NCBI RefSeq assembly: GCF_009909145.1
Contig: NZ_JAAAPJ010000010.1
Span: 62,001 to 126,000, forward strand
Source of the DNA: Corallococcus silvisoli
Lineage (GTDB): Bacteria > Myxococcota > Myxococcia > Myxococcales > Myxococcaceae
DNA: 64,000 bases
Direction of reading: 5' to 3'
Notes under the pieces: model-generated
The model's input: only the letters and a program-made list of their open reading frames with translations
Told to the model about the DNA's origin: nothing
Database searches by the model: none
Translations under genes and position numbers: made by a program
Shown here: piece after piece, positions 52,701 to 60,284 of the stretch
Layout of the letters: each line of letters starts with the position of its first letter
Numbering within the stretch: position 1 is the first letter of the stretch

Positions 52701-53430
52701 CGACGGCGCCGCGTTCGCGTCCGCGCTCTCGCAGAAGACGGAGCTCATCCGGCGGCTGGGCAGCCCCCGGCTGATGGAGCGCAACGTGGCGCTCTTCACG
52801 CCGCCGTACTACCTGGAGCGCGGCGAGCACGAGCTGGTCGCGGCGGTGGTGTCGCGCGGCGAGGCGCTCTCCCGGCTGTTGCCCGGGGACCGCTGGCTGC
52901 GCGCGCACGTGCTGGTGTACCAGGCGTGCCGCGACGTGCTCTTCGAGGACGCGGGCGCCGCGCGCGAGTCGCTGCCCCGGGCGCTGGACGCCGCGCGCCA
53001 GGGCGGCCTGCGCATGGAGACGCTGCTGCGCGTGTACCAGTCGCGCTTCGAGCGGGACCAGGGCCGGCTGCCGGCCGCGCTCGCCGCCGCCGAGGCCGCG
53101 CTCGCGCGCGCCTTGGACCCGCTGCTCGCGAACCCGTGGGATGAGATCCTCGCCCGCCGCGCGCTGGCGCCGCTGGTGTCCCAGGAGGAGGGGGACGGGC
53201 ACCTGCGCCGCGCGCGCCTCCTGGCGGAGTCCACCGGCAACGTGCTCCAGATGGGGCTGGTGTACCTGCAGACCGCGGAGCGGCTCACGACCCCGGAAGA
53301 GGTGGTGCGGGAGCTGGAGATCGCCGAGCGCGCCTTCGCCACCGCCCGGGCCACGCACCTCCAGATGCTGGCCCAGTCCCTGCGCGGTCCGTTGTCGCGT
53401 CAGCAGGAGGACGTGAAGCAGAGCGCCTGA
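49711..53430 (+). CDS. Ser/Thr protein kinase fused to AAA ATPase and TPR-like region
   Basis: 1239 residues in three parts. Kinase at about 50-310: LLGEGGMGRIW loop, Lys80 in RVALKEMH, catalytic loop YVHCDIKASNV (His-Cys-Asp rather than His-Arg-Asp), LMDFGVM, LEYLAPEWQRG. Then an ATPase with P-loop VGGPAGVGKTRLL (360-371) and Walker B-like FVLCFEDLQWADS, as in STAND/MalT-type regulators. The C-terminal 650 residues are helical repeats of TPR type (LLEATLLLKEAAGLLESAPD). No DNA-binding domain. Such proteins integrate signals in myxobacteria. GTG 49711 is the first plausible start, without a clear ribosome site. The non-RD kinase loop suggests no activation-loop phosphorylation. Confidence 0.88.
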   Translation: MSDDEKTTVLDERTRPPSTWGDRMRTPITLPGSGVGERRSLVPGVIVTGRYRVESLLGEGGMGRIWLADDLQERRRVALKEMHVPAELSAAKVEELVLLFRHEFFAMKKLQHPSTLKVFDWGMTEAGNRFITMEVVGGQDLSTLVREAPLDTRTLYRVLIQMAQVLAFIHSRLYVHCDIKASNVRITESGAVKLMDFGVMHQLGTPSPGKLKGTLEYLAPEWQRGASIDGRADLYSLGVMAWYLATRKLPFKRASPAVLLADHLTRPPPRPSTLCPVDPQLEEIILLLMAKDPRERFQDAGELLEALCHASGEPVPEEPLSARASYLHVPEVVGREAELEGLMNGLAEADWGQSRAVLVGGPAGVGKTRLLQEFELQAKLAELPFGRGQCRAEGLAPLAPVAQALRCLVPHTPGEVMDRVGPRLARLLSSDGYEGDLHEQLLRDGSEEKAGFFEALSEWTRTLGERQSFVLCFEDLQWADSATLEALNVLIRALHGTRGMVVGTFRSHELSRLSLAFQTVDEKLTSRVDLEPLSAEHVATLVELVLPGLGMPEGFVQRLHATTGGNAFFATECLRMLVEAGALKRVGGRWQAEEGLGTRALPYSIQETVLVRLASAPPEQVSLLRKLAPAGRMLDLPLVRALSGLPEAELFAVLDGIVERQFLQDVEGRFVFTHDTVHQAVYDSTPEAERRGHHGQVARALQALPSGRAGVVRAVGWHFARSDAPAEAIQPLLEAGQAAIEAQALLEATLLLKEAAGLLESAPDYPGRSEQLLRTWVSLVEVGYSSDPPTSVAYAERLFAHWAATVDVAAGRQEALSRLESARTATPAERQELLCPLFREVSANARMTPVDVFWKRSELQILQGMALAILGRTDELEALFARVAAEHPEDSPYRSGLSIARATLSAYTGHWAGGMAEQRHQVRRLRDFRDAVGRPPRRLAWALGMGGYLLNANLALRGEPLDEDVLKDGLQLAEAHGFTDVRAYHLFAQVARAVFTGDGAAFASALSQKTELIRRLGSPRLMERNVALFTPPYYLERGEHELVAAVVSRGEALSRLLPGDRWLRAHVLVYQACRDVLFEDAGAARESLPRALDAARQGGLRMETLLRVYQSRFERDQGRLPAALAAAEAALARALDPLLANPWDEILARRALAPLVSQEEGDGHLRRARLLAESTGNVLQMGLVYLQTAERLTTPEEVVRELEIAERAFATARATHLQMLAQSLRGPLSRQQEDVKQSA

Positions 53431-53457
53431 CGGCGCCGTCATGGCTAGGATGGCCGC

Positions 53458-54141
53458 ATGGCCTCCTCTTCCCCCCTGCGCTTCTGCCTGGACTACCTGT
53501 CCCCGTACGCGTACCTCGCCTGGCTGAGGATGCCCGCCATCGCGGCGAGGCACGGCCGCCCGCTGGAGCCCGTGCCGGTGCTGCTCGCGGGGCTGCTCAA
53601 CGCGGTGGGCTCCATCGGGCCCGCGGAGATCCCCGCCAAGCGCGTCTACGTCTTCAAGCAGACGTTCCGCATCGCGCACGAGCAGGGCGCGCCCTTCTCG
53701 CTGCCGCCCTCGCACCCCTTCAACCCGCTGCTGTCCCTGCGCGTGACGGCCGCCGTGGACGACGTGGCGGAGCGGACGCGGCTCACCACCGCGCTGTACT
53801 CCGCCGCGTGGGGCGAGGGCCGGGGCATCGAGACGCCGGAGCAGGTGGGCGCGGTGCTCGAGGCCGCGGGCTTCGACGCGAAGGCCCTGCTCGCGGCGGC
53901 GGCGACGCCGGAGGTGAAGGACCGCGTGCGCGTCAACACCGAGGCGGCGCTGGCCGGGGGCGCCTTCGGCGTGCCCTCCGTGCTGGTGGACGGCGAGATG
54001 TTCTGGGGCGTGGATTCGCTGGGCCACCTGGAGCGCCACCTGGAGGGCCGCGACCCGCTCACCCCCGAGGCCCTGGCGCGCTGGCAGGACCTGCCCGCCA
54101 CCGCCGGCCGGCGCCAGGATGGAAGAAAGCCCCGTCCGTGA
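53458..54141 (+). CDS. 2-Hydroxychromene-2-carboxylate isomerase/DsbA-like (GST kappa) protein
   Basis: 227 residues of the thioredoxin-fold HCCA isomerase/kappa-GST family. It begins FCLDYLSPYAYLAWLRMPAI, with the Ser-Pro-Tyr that binds glutathione in place of a Cys-x-x-Cys, and ends with the family block GAFGVPSVLVDGEMFWGVDSL. In naphthalene degraders this enzyme isomerises hydroxychromene-carboxylate; elsewhere it is a general glutathione-linked oxidoreductase. TAGGAT six bases before the ATG with no ribosome site suggests a leaderless message. The stop overlaps the next GTG start, so the two genes are coupled. Confidence 0.85.
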   Translation: MASSSPLRFCLDYLSPYAYLAWLRMPAIAARHGRPLEPVPVLLAGLLNAVGSIGPAEIPAKRVYVFKQTFRIAHEQGAPFSLPPSHPFNPLLSLRVTAAVDDVAERTRLTTALYSAAWGEGRGIETPEQVGAVLEAAGFDAKALLAAAATPEVKDRVRVNTEAALAGGAFGVPSVLVDGEMFWGVDSLGHLERHLEGRDPLTPEALARWQDLPATAGRRQDGRKPRP

Positions 54142-54788
54142 ACGTGCTCGGGCAGCTGGGCGTCGCCGTCGCGGGCCTCGTGCTGGCTGGCGTGCTGCTC
54201 GCCCTCAACTTCTGGCGCGCGCTCCTCTTCCTCTTCCCCCACACGGTCCGGGTGGAGCCGGAGGCCCCCGCGGACCAGATGAACCTGCCGGACGCGCTGG
54301 CCCCCCTGGCGGGCCAGCTCCAGGCGCTGGGCTTCACCCCCCTGGGCAGCCACGAGGAGAAGCCGCTCCTCCAGAAGGCCACCCGCTCCTACGACTGGGC
54401 CCACGCCGGGGAGCGCGTCTTCGCCACGCTCCACCTGGGGAACGGAGAGGGGCCCCGGCTCTACCTGCTCACCCCGCTGGCCTCCGGGGGCTTCGTGGTC
54501 ACCGCCAGCTACCGGCGGCCCGCGTTGGACCTGCCGGGATACCGCTCCGGCTCGCTGGAGGACGCCTCACCCGAGCGCCTGTTGCGCGCGCATGTGCGAC
54601 GGCTGGACGGCTGGGAGCCGGCGGGCCCGGAGGCCTTCAGCTGGGAGGGGCGGGTCCAGGCGGGCCGGGCCTGGTACCAGGGCCTGGGCCGCAAGGAAAT
54701 CCGCCGCCAGAACCTCCAGGGACTGTTGTGGACGGCCATCGCGCTTGCCATCGTCGCCAGCGCCTTCCTGGGCCAGCGCGCGGGCTGA
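54138..54788 (+). CDS. Hypothetical membrane-anchored protein
   Basis: 216 residues: an N-terminal membrane helix (LGVAVAGLVLAGVLLALNFW, about 5-28), a soluble alpha/beta region of about 165 residues with YLLTPLASGGFVVTASYRRP, and a C-terminal helix (LLWTAIALAIVASAFLG). No family recognised. GTG start overlaps the TGA of the isomerase gene (GTGA), a strong sign of coupling. Both ends are in the membrane, so the middle domain lies on one side; a charged loop rules out a transporter. Confidence 0.65.
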   Translation: MNVLGQLGVAVAGLVLAGVLLALNFWRALLFLFPHTVRVEPEAPADQMNLPDALAPLAGQLQALGFTPLGSHEEKPLLQKATRSYDWAHAGERVFATLHLGNGEGPRLYLLTPLASGGFVVTASYRRPALDLPGYRSGSLEDASPERLLRAHVRRLDGWEPAGPEAFSWEGRVQAGRAWYQGLGRKEIRRQNLQGLLWTAIALAIVASAFLGQRAG

Positions 54789-54862
54789 CGGCCCCCTGGG
54801 TGCTTTTCCACGTCACGTCGTGCGTGCACCCGGCGCCCTGGAAGAGTAGGGAGACGAGCACC

Positions 54863-56059
54863 ATGAAGAGCGTGTCCAAGAACGAGGAAATCTACTTCCT
54901 GTCCGGCAAGCGCACCCCGTTCGGTACCTACGGTGGCAGCCTCAAGGACCTGAGCGCCACCGACCTGGCCGTGGAGTCCGCGAAGGCGGCCCTGGCCCAG
55001 GCGGGCGTCTCCCCGGAGCAGGTCGAGCACGTGGTGTACGGCAACGTCGTCCAGACGAGCTCCGACGCCATCTATCTGCCGCGCCACGTGGGGCTGCGCA
55101 CGGGCGTGCCGGTGCCGGTGCCCGCGCTGGGCGTCAACCGGCTGTGCGGCTCCGGGTTCCAGGCCTTCGTCACGGCCGCGGAGATGATGCTGACGGGCGG
55201 AGCGGAGTGCGTGCTCGCGGGCGGCACGGAGTCCATGAGCCAGGCGCCGCACGTCATCCGGGGAGCGCGCTGGGGCATCCCCCTGGGCAAGGGCGGGCTG
55301 GAGGACATGCTCTGGACGGCCCTCACGGACAGCTACACCGGCCAGGCCATGGCGCTCACGGCGGAGCAGCTGGCGGTGGACTACGGCCTCACCCAGGACG
55401 ACGTGGACCAGTACGCGGTGCTCACCCAGAAGCGCTTCGCCGCCGCGCAGGAGGCGGGCCGGCTGGGGGATGAGATCGCGCCGGTGACGCTCAAGGGCAG
55501 GAAGGGCGACACGGTGGTGGCGAAGGACGAGCACAACCGCCCGGAGACCACGGTGGAGGGCCTGCGCAAGCTGCCCAAGGTGTTCAAGAAGGACGGCGTG
55601 GTGCACGCGGGCGCGGCCAGCGGCATCTGCGACGGCGCGGGCTCCATGGTGATGGCCACCCGCAGCTTCGTGGAGAAGCACGGGCTGAAGCCGGTGGCGC
55701 GGCTGGTGAACTGGGGCGTGGCCGGGTGCGACCCGCGAATCATGGGCATTGGCCCGGCGCCGGCCATCCGCAACCTGCTCCAGCGCGCGGACGCGAAGCT
55801 CACGGACGTGGACCTCTTCGAGGTCAACGAGGCCTTCGCGCCCCAGTACCTGGCGGTGGAGAAGGAGCTGGGCCTGCCACGCGACGCCACCAACGTCAAC
55901 GGCGGCGCCATCGCCGTGGGCCACCCGCTGGGGGCCTCCGGGGCGCGCATCACCATGACGCTGGCGTACGAGCTCAAGCGCCGGGGCGCCCGCTATGGTA
56001 TCGGGTCCGCCTGCATCGGCGGGGGCCAGGGCATCGCGGTGCTGGTCGAGGCGCTCTAG
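54863..56059 (+). CDS. Acetyl-CoA C-acyltransferase (thiolase)
   Basis: 398-residue type II thiolase. The nucleophile Cys is in VNRLCGSGFQAFVTAAE (Cys95), the His base in NGGAIAVGHPLGASGARIT, and the second Cys in GIGSACIGGGQGIAV. It either cleaves 3-ketoacyl-CoA in fatty acid oxidation or condenses acetyl-CoA; the sequence alone does not tell. Asn-Glu-Ala-Phe-Ala-Pro (VNEAFAPQ) is the usual acyl-CoA site. No beta-oxidation partners are adjacent. ATG 54863 has AGGGAG upstream. Confidence 0.93.
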   Translation: MKSVSKNEEIYFLSGKRTPFGTYGGSLKDLSATDLAVESAKAALAQAGVSPEQVEHVVYGNVVQTSSDAIYLPRHVGLRTGVPVPVPALGVNRLCGSGFQAFVTAAEMMLTGGAECVLAGGTESMSQAPHVIRGARWGIPLGKGGLEDMLWTALTDSYTGQAMALTAEQLAVDYGLTQDDVDQYAVLTQKRFAAAQEAGRLGDEIAPVTLKGRKGDTVVAKDEHNRPETTVEGLRKLPKVFKKDGVVHAGAASGICDGAGSMVMATRSFVEKHGLKPVARLVNWGVAGCDPRIMGIGPAPAIRNLLQRADAKLTDVDLFEVNEAFAPQYLAVEKELGLPRDATNVNGGAIAVGHPLGASGARITMTLAYELKRRGARYGIGSACIGGGQGIAVLVEAL

Positions 56060-56113
56060 GAGCGCCGCGGGGCGACGGGGTACGGGGCAGACGACTTCCG
56101 GACGGGACGTGAG

Positions 56114-56329
56114 ATGAGCAACGAGGTGGACGCGAAGACGGCCCGCGAGCGGGCCAAGGCCATCGCCGAGCAGCGCCGCGCCGAGCGCCGCAACCGCAAG
56201 CGCCGTTGCGTGGTGTGCGGCGTGGAGGAGAGCGACAAGACGCCCCTGACGGCCCACCCCGAAGGCATCGGTCCCGCCTGCAAGGACGAGGTCACCTGTC
56301 AGGCACGCCGCGCCGCCGCGGGCCGCTGA
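56114..56329 (+). CDS. Small zinc-ribbon-like protein
   Basis: 71 residues. A very basic N-terminal helix (KTARERAKAIAEQRRAERRN) leads to four Cys (32, 35, 56, 62) and one His (48) in the pattern Cys-Val-Val-Cys ... Cys-x5-Cys, which could hold one zinc. It may bind nucleic acid. No named family recognised. It lies 54 bp after the thiolase on the same strand. The Met start follows GACGTGAG; there is no strong ribosome site, so the call rests on composition and Cys spacing. Confidence 0.55.
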   Translation: MSNEVDAKTARERAKAIAEQRRAERRNRKRRCVVCGVEESDKTPLTAHPEGIGPACKDEVTCQARRAAAGR

Positions 56330-56515
56330 CGGCCCGCGTCCCCCCTCGTCCGCCCGCCACACTGTTGGCGGGTGGACGCAAGCCGGGCCTCCCGCCCGGA
56401 GCGGCCCGCCAGCGAGGTGGGGCATGCTTCCGGAGCCGGATTGTCGGGCCCGTTTCTTGATGGCGCCCGCGACTCAGGGTAAACGTTCGTAATCTCTGGT
56501 GACACGAGGGTTGGA

Positions 56516-56713
56516 ATGGGCGTTATCAGCTTCACGGGCGTCAAGGTGTTCTCCACCACGCTCGCGCGCGATCGCGAGAACATGGGCGAGAACATCACCA
56601 AGTGGCTGAAGGAGAACTCCTCCGTGGACATCGTGGACAAGATCGTCACGCAGTCCTCGGACAAGGAGTTTCACTGTCTGACCATCACGCTCTTCTACCG
56701 TCACAAGGCCTGA
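56516..56713 (+). CDS. Small conserved-looking hypothetical protein
   Basis: 65 residues: MGVISFTGVKVFSTTLARDR, a helix GENITKWLKENSSVDIVDK, then strands KEFHCLTITLFYRHKA. The alpha/beta pattern with an ordered hydrophobic rhythm is unlike a random frame, and codons are lower in GC than average, so it is probably real. I recognise no family; it may be one of the short myxobacterial proteins of unknown role. GAGGG lies 7 bases before the ATG. Confidence 0.55.
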   Translation: MGVISFTGVKVFSTTLARDRENMGENITKWLKENSSVDIVDKIVTQSSDKEFHCLTITLFYRHKA

Positions 56714-56847
56714 GGGCCTCCGGCCGGTCTGAAGAAGGCGTGGGATGCGAGGGCGCTTCTCCCTGAGGACATCGGGGTGGGGCGCCCTTCATCGTTTCTG
56801 GATTTGGGGTTGCGGTCCGGACGGGCTTCCACCACCTTTGGGCCTCT

Positions 56848-57582
56848 ATGCGACCCATGCGGGGCTTCAACAGGGGAGGAGGCGGCGGCTTCGGCGGCGG
56901 CTTCCCTGGCCTGGATTCGATGGCCGCCAAGCTGGCGGTGGGGTTGGTGGCGTTCTCCGCGCTCTTCCTGGCGACGCAGCGGGGCCAGGGCGCGCTGCTC
57001 TTGCTCAACCCCCGGGACGTGCTGGGGCTGCGCGTGTGGGAGCTGTTCACCTACGCGTTCGTCGCCACGGACCCGCTGGGCATCGTCTTCGGCGCCATCA
57101 TCATCTGGTCCATTGGCGGCTTCCTGGAGTCCACCTGGGGCGCCAGGCGCCTGCTGATGGCGTCGGTGGGCATCACGGCGCTCGCGGGCCTCATCACGGT
57201 GCTGCTGTCGCTGGTGATGCCGATGGCCAGCTACTACGCCGGCGGCACGGTGATGACCACGGTGCTGTGGGTGGCGTACGGGCTGGTGATTGGCCGGGGC
57301 CAGACGAACTTCTGGGGCATCCCGCTGACGGGCAACTGGTTCGCGGCGATTGGCGCGGGCTTCACCGTGCTGCGGCTGCTCACCGCGCCGGCCTGGCAGG
57401 TGCTGGCCCCGGAGCTCATCAGCCTGCCGCTCGTGTTCGCGTACGTGCACGGCGCGAGCCCCAAGCGGCTGATGCTCCACCTGCAGCACTGGCGGCTGCA
57501 GCGCCAGCTGCGCGACCGCTCCAAGCACCTGCGCGTGGTGGACCGCGACCGCTCGCGGGACCGCGACCAGTTCCTCAACTGA
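56848..57582 (+). CDS. Rhomboid-family membrane protein lacking catalytic residues
   Basis: 244 residues with six hydrophobic segments in the rhomboid order. The helix after the first loop (IVFGAIIIWSIGGFLESTWG) and its following ArgArg match the GlpG/rhomboid L1-TM2 area. Active rhomboids need Gly-x-Ser-Gly; here the corresponding loop reads YYAGGTVMTTVLW, with no Ser, and the helix-2 His is absent. It is therefore likely an inactive rhomboid (iRhom/Derlin-like). The Gly-rich N-terminus (RGGGGGFGGGFPG) is a flexible tail and the C-terminus is Arg/Asp-rich. Convergent with the sigma-54 activator, five bases apart. Confidence 0.72.
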   Translation: MRPMRGFNRGGGGGFGGGFPGLDSMAAKLAVGLVAFSALFLATQRGQGALLLLNPRDVLGLRVWELFTYAFVATDPLGIVFGAIIIWSIGGFLESTWGARRLLMASVGITALAGLITVLLSLVMPMASYYAGGTVMTTVLWVAYGLVIGRGQTNFWGIPLTGNWFAAIGAGFTVLRLLTAPAWQVLAPELISLPLVFAYVHGASPKRLMLHLQHWRLQRQLRDRSKHLRVVDRDRSRDRDQFLN

Positions 57583-57586
57583 GGGG

Positions 57587-59227
57587 CTAGTGGGCGGCCT
57601 CCGGGTGGCCGTACTGCTTGAGCTTCCGGTAGAGCGTGGCCACCCCGATGTCCAACTGCTCCGCGGTCCGGGAGCGGTTGCCGCCGTTCTGCGCGAGCAC
57701 CGCGAGGATGTACTCCTTCTCCATGTCCTCCAGCCGGCGCGGGTTGCCGGTGGGCACCAGGCTGGGCGGCGCCGCGCGGACCTCCTCCGGCAGGTCGTCG
57801 CGCTCCACGCGCGGGCCTTCGCACAGCACCACCGCGCGCTCAATCGCGTTGCCCAGCTCGCGCACGTTGCCCGGCCACGGGTAGCGCAGGAGTTGATCCG
57901 CGGCGTCGGGAGCGAGCCCGTTCACCCGGCGGCCCAGGCGCTCGCCGGCCTCCGCCAGCAGCAGCCGCGCCAGGGGGAGGATGTCCTCCCGTCGCTCGCG
58001 CAGGGGCGGGATGCGCAGCTCGATGACGCGCAGCCGGTAGAAGAGGTCCTGGCGGAAGCGGCCCAGGCGGACCTCCTCCGACAGCTCGCGGTTGGTGGCG
58101 GCCACCACGCGCACGTCCACCTTGCGGCTGGTGTTCTCGCCCACGCGGCGCACCTCGCGCTCCTGGAGGACGCGCAGGAGCTTGGCCTGCATGGCGGCGG
58201 GGACCTCCCCCACCTCATCCAGGAAGAGGGTGCCGCCGTGCGCCGCCTCGAAGAGGCCGGCCCGGTCGTGCGTGGCGCCGGTGAAGGCGCCCTTCGCGTG
58301 GCCGAACAGCTCGCTCTCCAGCAGGCTCTCCGTCACGGCGGCGCAGTTGACGGCGATGAAGGCCTTGTGGGCGCGGCCGGACTCGTCGTGGATGAGCCGC
58401 GCGATGCGCTCCTTGCCCACGCCGCTCTCGCCGGTGACGAGCACCGTGGTGTCCACCTTGGCCGAGCGCCGGGCCAGGTTGAGCACGCGCTGCATGGCCT
58501 CCGCGCGGGCCACCATGCCCGCCGGGTCCTCCGTTACGCCGGACACCCGCGCCAGGGACTGCCGCTTCGCGCGCAGCTTGCGCTCCGCCTGCCGCAGCGC
58601 CTCCGTCACCTGTCCGAGCACGCCCTCCATGCACTGCGTCTCATAGAAGCGCAGGAACTCCGTGCACTCGGTGCTCCACTCCTCCTGGGGCCGGCCCACG
58701 ATGTGGCAGAGGGCGTCCCCCTTGCCCACGCACTTCAGCTCCGCGCAGTAGATGGGTTTGCCGTTGCAGTAGCTCATGTACCCGGACGCGAAGCCGGTGA
58801 GGCTCCAACACACCGGCTGATCCGCCTGCCCCAGGTGCAGGAGGTGCTGCTCGGCTTCATAGGAGTCGCTCCACTGCGCCTCCGCGAAGGGCTCCGGGCC
58901 GTCCTTGTCCGTCCGCTCGATGCGCTCCACGCGCACCTGGCCCATCAGCGTGTGCAGCCGGCCGCCCGCGCGGCGCCACTCCGCTTCGTCCGTCCACGGC
59001 ACCGCGGACTTCATCGCCTCCGCCGTGCGCCAGCCGTGCGCGTAGCCCAGCCGCGTGAAGATGCCGCGCGCCGCCGTCATCCCCAGCATCCCGATGAGCT
59101 CCTTGCGCAAGAGTCCCAGCGCCACCGGGTCCATCAGCAACGCCCGCTGCCCGGCGAAGTGGATGACGCCCCCCTTCGGCTCGAACGCCAGCAACTCCCT
59201 CAAGTCCAGCCCTTCCAGACCCACCAC
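57587..59227 (-). CDS. Sigma-54-dependent activator of XylR/DmpR type
   Basis: 546 residues. N-terminal effector-binding region with XylR_N and V4R-like blocks (GMLGMTAARGIFTRLGYAHG, GYMSYCNGKPIYCAELKCVG with its Cys cluster), then the AAA+ domain: Walker A TGESGVGKERIARL, the sigma-54 contact GHAKGAFTGATHDRAG, Walker B GGTLFLDEVGEVP, arginine finger region YRLRVIELRIPPLRERREDI, and a C-terminal Fis-type helix-turn-helix (NGGNRSRTAEQLDIGVATLY). Relatives sense aromatic compounds directly. GTG at 59227 (or 59224) follows GGGAG; the longer upstream frame is non-coding. It is divergent from an extradiol dioxygenase that has a matching sigma-54 promoter. Confidence 0.93.
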   Translation of the reverse strand: MVGLEGLDLRELLAFEPKGGVIHFAGQRALLMDPVALGLLRKELIGMLGMTAARGIFTRLGYAHGWRTAEAMKSAVPWTDEAEWRRAGGRLHTLMGQVRVERIERTDKDGPEPFAEAQWSDSYEAEQHLLHLGQADQPVCWSLTGFASGYMSYCNGKPIYCAELKCVGKGDALCHIVGRPQEEWSTECTEFLRFYETQCMEGVLGQVTEALRQAERKLRAKRQSLARVSGVTEDPAGMVARAEAMQRVLNLARRSAKVDTTVLVTGESGVGKERIARLIHDESGRAHKAFIAVNCAAVTESLLESELFGHAKGAFTGATHDRAGLFEAAHGGTLFLDEVGEVPAAMQAKLLRVLQEREVRRVGENTSRKVDVRVVAATNRELSEEVRLGRFRQDLFYRLRVIELRIPPLRERREDILPLARLLLAEAGERLGRRVNGLAPDAADQLLRYPWPGNVRELGNAIERAVVLCEGPRVERDDLPEEVRAAPPSLVPTGNPRRLEDMEKEYILAVLAQNGGNRSRTAEQLDIGVATLYRKLKQYGHPEAAH

Positions 59228-59236
59228 GGTGTCTCC

Positions 59237-59250
59237 CTGAATCGTTTCAG
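59237..59250. promoter_or_regulatory. Candidate activator binding site (inverted repeat)
   Basis: CTGAA-TCGT-TTCAG, an inverted repeat in the leader between the activator and the dioxygenase, about 105 bases before the -24 box, the usual place of an enhancer-like site for a sigma-54 activator. No experimental support. Confidence 0.4.
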
Positions 59251-59341
59251 ACTGATGCGTCTCTCTATCAATCTGAGAGGTGTTTCGCAGGGCTGGAATC
59301 AGAGTCCGAGTGCTTTCAATGGGTTGACGTGTTTGATGCGT

Positions 59342-59357
59342 TGGTCCTGGGGTTGCA
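59342..59357 (+). promoter_or_regulatory. Sigma-54 (-24/-12) promoter of the dioxygenase gene
   Basis: TGGTCCTGGGGTTGCA has the conserved GG and GC at the exact spacing of the consensus TGGCAC-N5-TTGCA. Transcription would start near 59368, a few bases before the ATG at 59373. The divergent neighbour encodes a sigma-54 activator. Confidence 0.7.
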
Positions 59358-59372
59358 GTAGAAGGCGCCACG

Positions 59373-60248
59373 ATGGGTTCCGGGGTGGACAGACGCGAGG
59401 TGTTGCAGGGCGTGGCGGCCGCCGGGGTGGCGGGGGTGATGGGGCCTGGGCGCTCGGTCGTCCAGCCGGTGGCGCCGGCGCTGTTCGTTTCGCATGGCTC
59501 GCCGATGACGGCGCTGGACTCGGATGAGTACCCCCAGGCGCTCCAGCGCTTCGGTGCGGGCGCGGGTCCGGTGAAGGCGCTGGTGGTGGTGTCCGCGCAT
59601 TGGGAGACGGAGGCCCGCGTGCACGTCACCGCGATGGCGGCCCCTCCGCTCGTCTACGACTTCTACGGCTTCCCGGAGGAGATGTACCGGCTGCGCTACG
59701 CGCCGCCGGGGGCTCCTGCCCTGTCCCAGGACGTGGTGGCGCGGCTGTCCGCGGCGGGCGTGCCCGCGGTGGCGGATGGCGAGCGCGGCCTGGACCACGG
59801 CGTCTGGGTGCCCCTGCGGCACGCGTTCCCCGAGGCTCGCATCCCGGTCATCCAGGTGGCGCTGCCGGCGGAGGCCTCGCCCGCGGTGGTGGCGCGCATG
59901 GGCGAGGCGCTGCGGCCGCTGCGCGCGGAGGGCGTGCTGCTCATGGGCAGCGGCGGGGTGGTCCACAACCTGCGCCGGGTGAATTTCAGATCCAAGCTGG
60001 CGTCGGTGGAGCCATGGGCCGCCGAGTTCGACGCGTGGGTCGCGGGAAAACTTGCCGCGCGTGATGACGTGGGGCTTCAGTCGTGGATGGATGCACCGAA
60101 TGCTCGGGTCGCGCATCCATCCCCCGAGCATTGGTTGCCCATCTACTTCGTCCTCGGAGCCGCCCTCCCCGAGGACCGTCTCACCCCCGTGTTCGAGGGC
60201 TTCCATCACGGAACCTTGTCGATGCGCAGCTTCGCGCTGCGCGCCTGA
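59373..60248 (+). CDS. Extradiol aromatic ring-opening dioxygenase, DODA/YgiD type
   Basis: 291 residues of the LigB-like class III extradiol dioxygenases that open catechol rings with non-heme iron. Metal/catalytic His blocks: ALFVSHGSPMTALDSD (His41), VVVSAHWETEARV, GLDHGVWVPLRHAF and RVAHPSPEHWLPIYFVLG. E. coli YgiD opens 4,5-DOPA. An N-terminal extension RREVLQGVAAAGVAGVMGPG resembles a Tat signal core (twin Arg, hydrophobic stretch), so it may be exported by the Tat system in this window. The sigma-54 promoter in front and the XylR-like activator beside it suggest induction by an aromatic substrate. Confidence 0.88.
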   Translation: MGSGVDRREVLQGVAAAGVAGVMGPGRSVVQPVAPALFVSHGSPMTALDSDEYPQALQRFGAGAGPVKALVVVSAHWETEARVHVTAMAAPPLVYDFYGFPEEMYRLRYAPPGAPALSQDVVARLSAAGVPAVADGERGLDHGVWVPLRHAFPEARIPVIQVALPAEASPAVVARMGEALRPLRAEGVLLMGSGGVVHNLRRVNFRSKLASVEPWAAEFDAWVAGKLAARDDVGLQSWMDAPNARVAHPSPEHWLPIYFVLGAALPEDRLTPVFEGFHHGTLSMRSFALRA

Positions 60249-60284
60249 ACCTCGCAGTCCGCAGTCCTCCCAGGAGTTCACACC

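Noticed and set aside
49648..54039. 1463-codon minus-strand frame opposite the kinase gene
   Set aside because: Low-complexity Arg/Gln/His/Leu translation, and the plus strand has an unambiguous kinase-ATPase-TPR protein.
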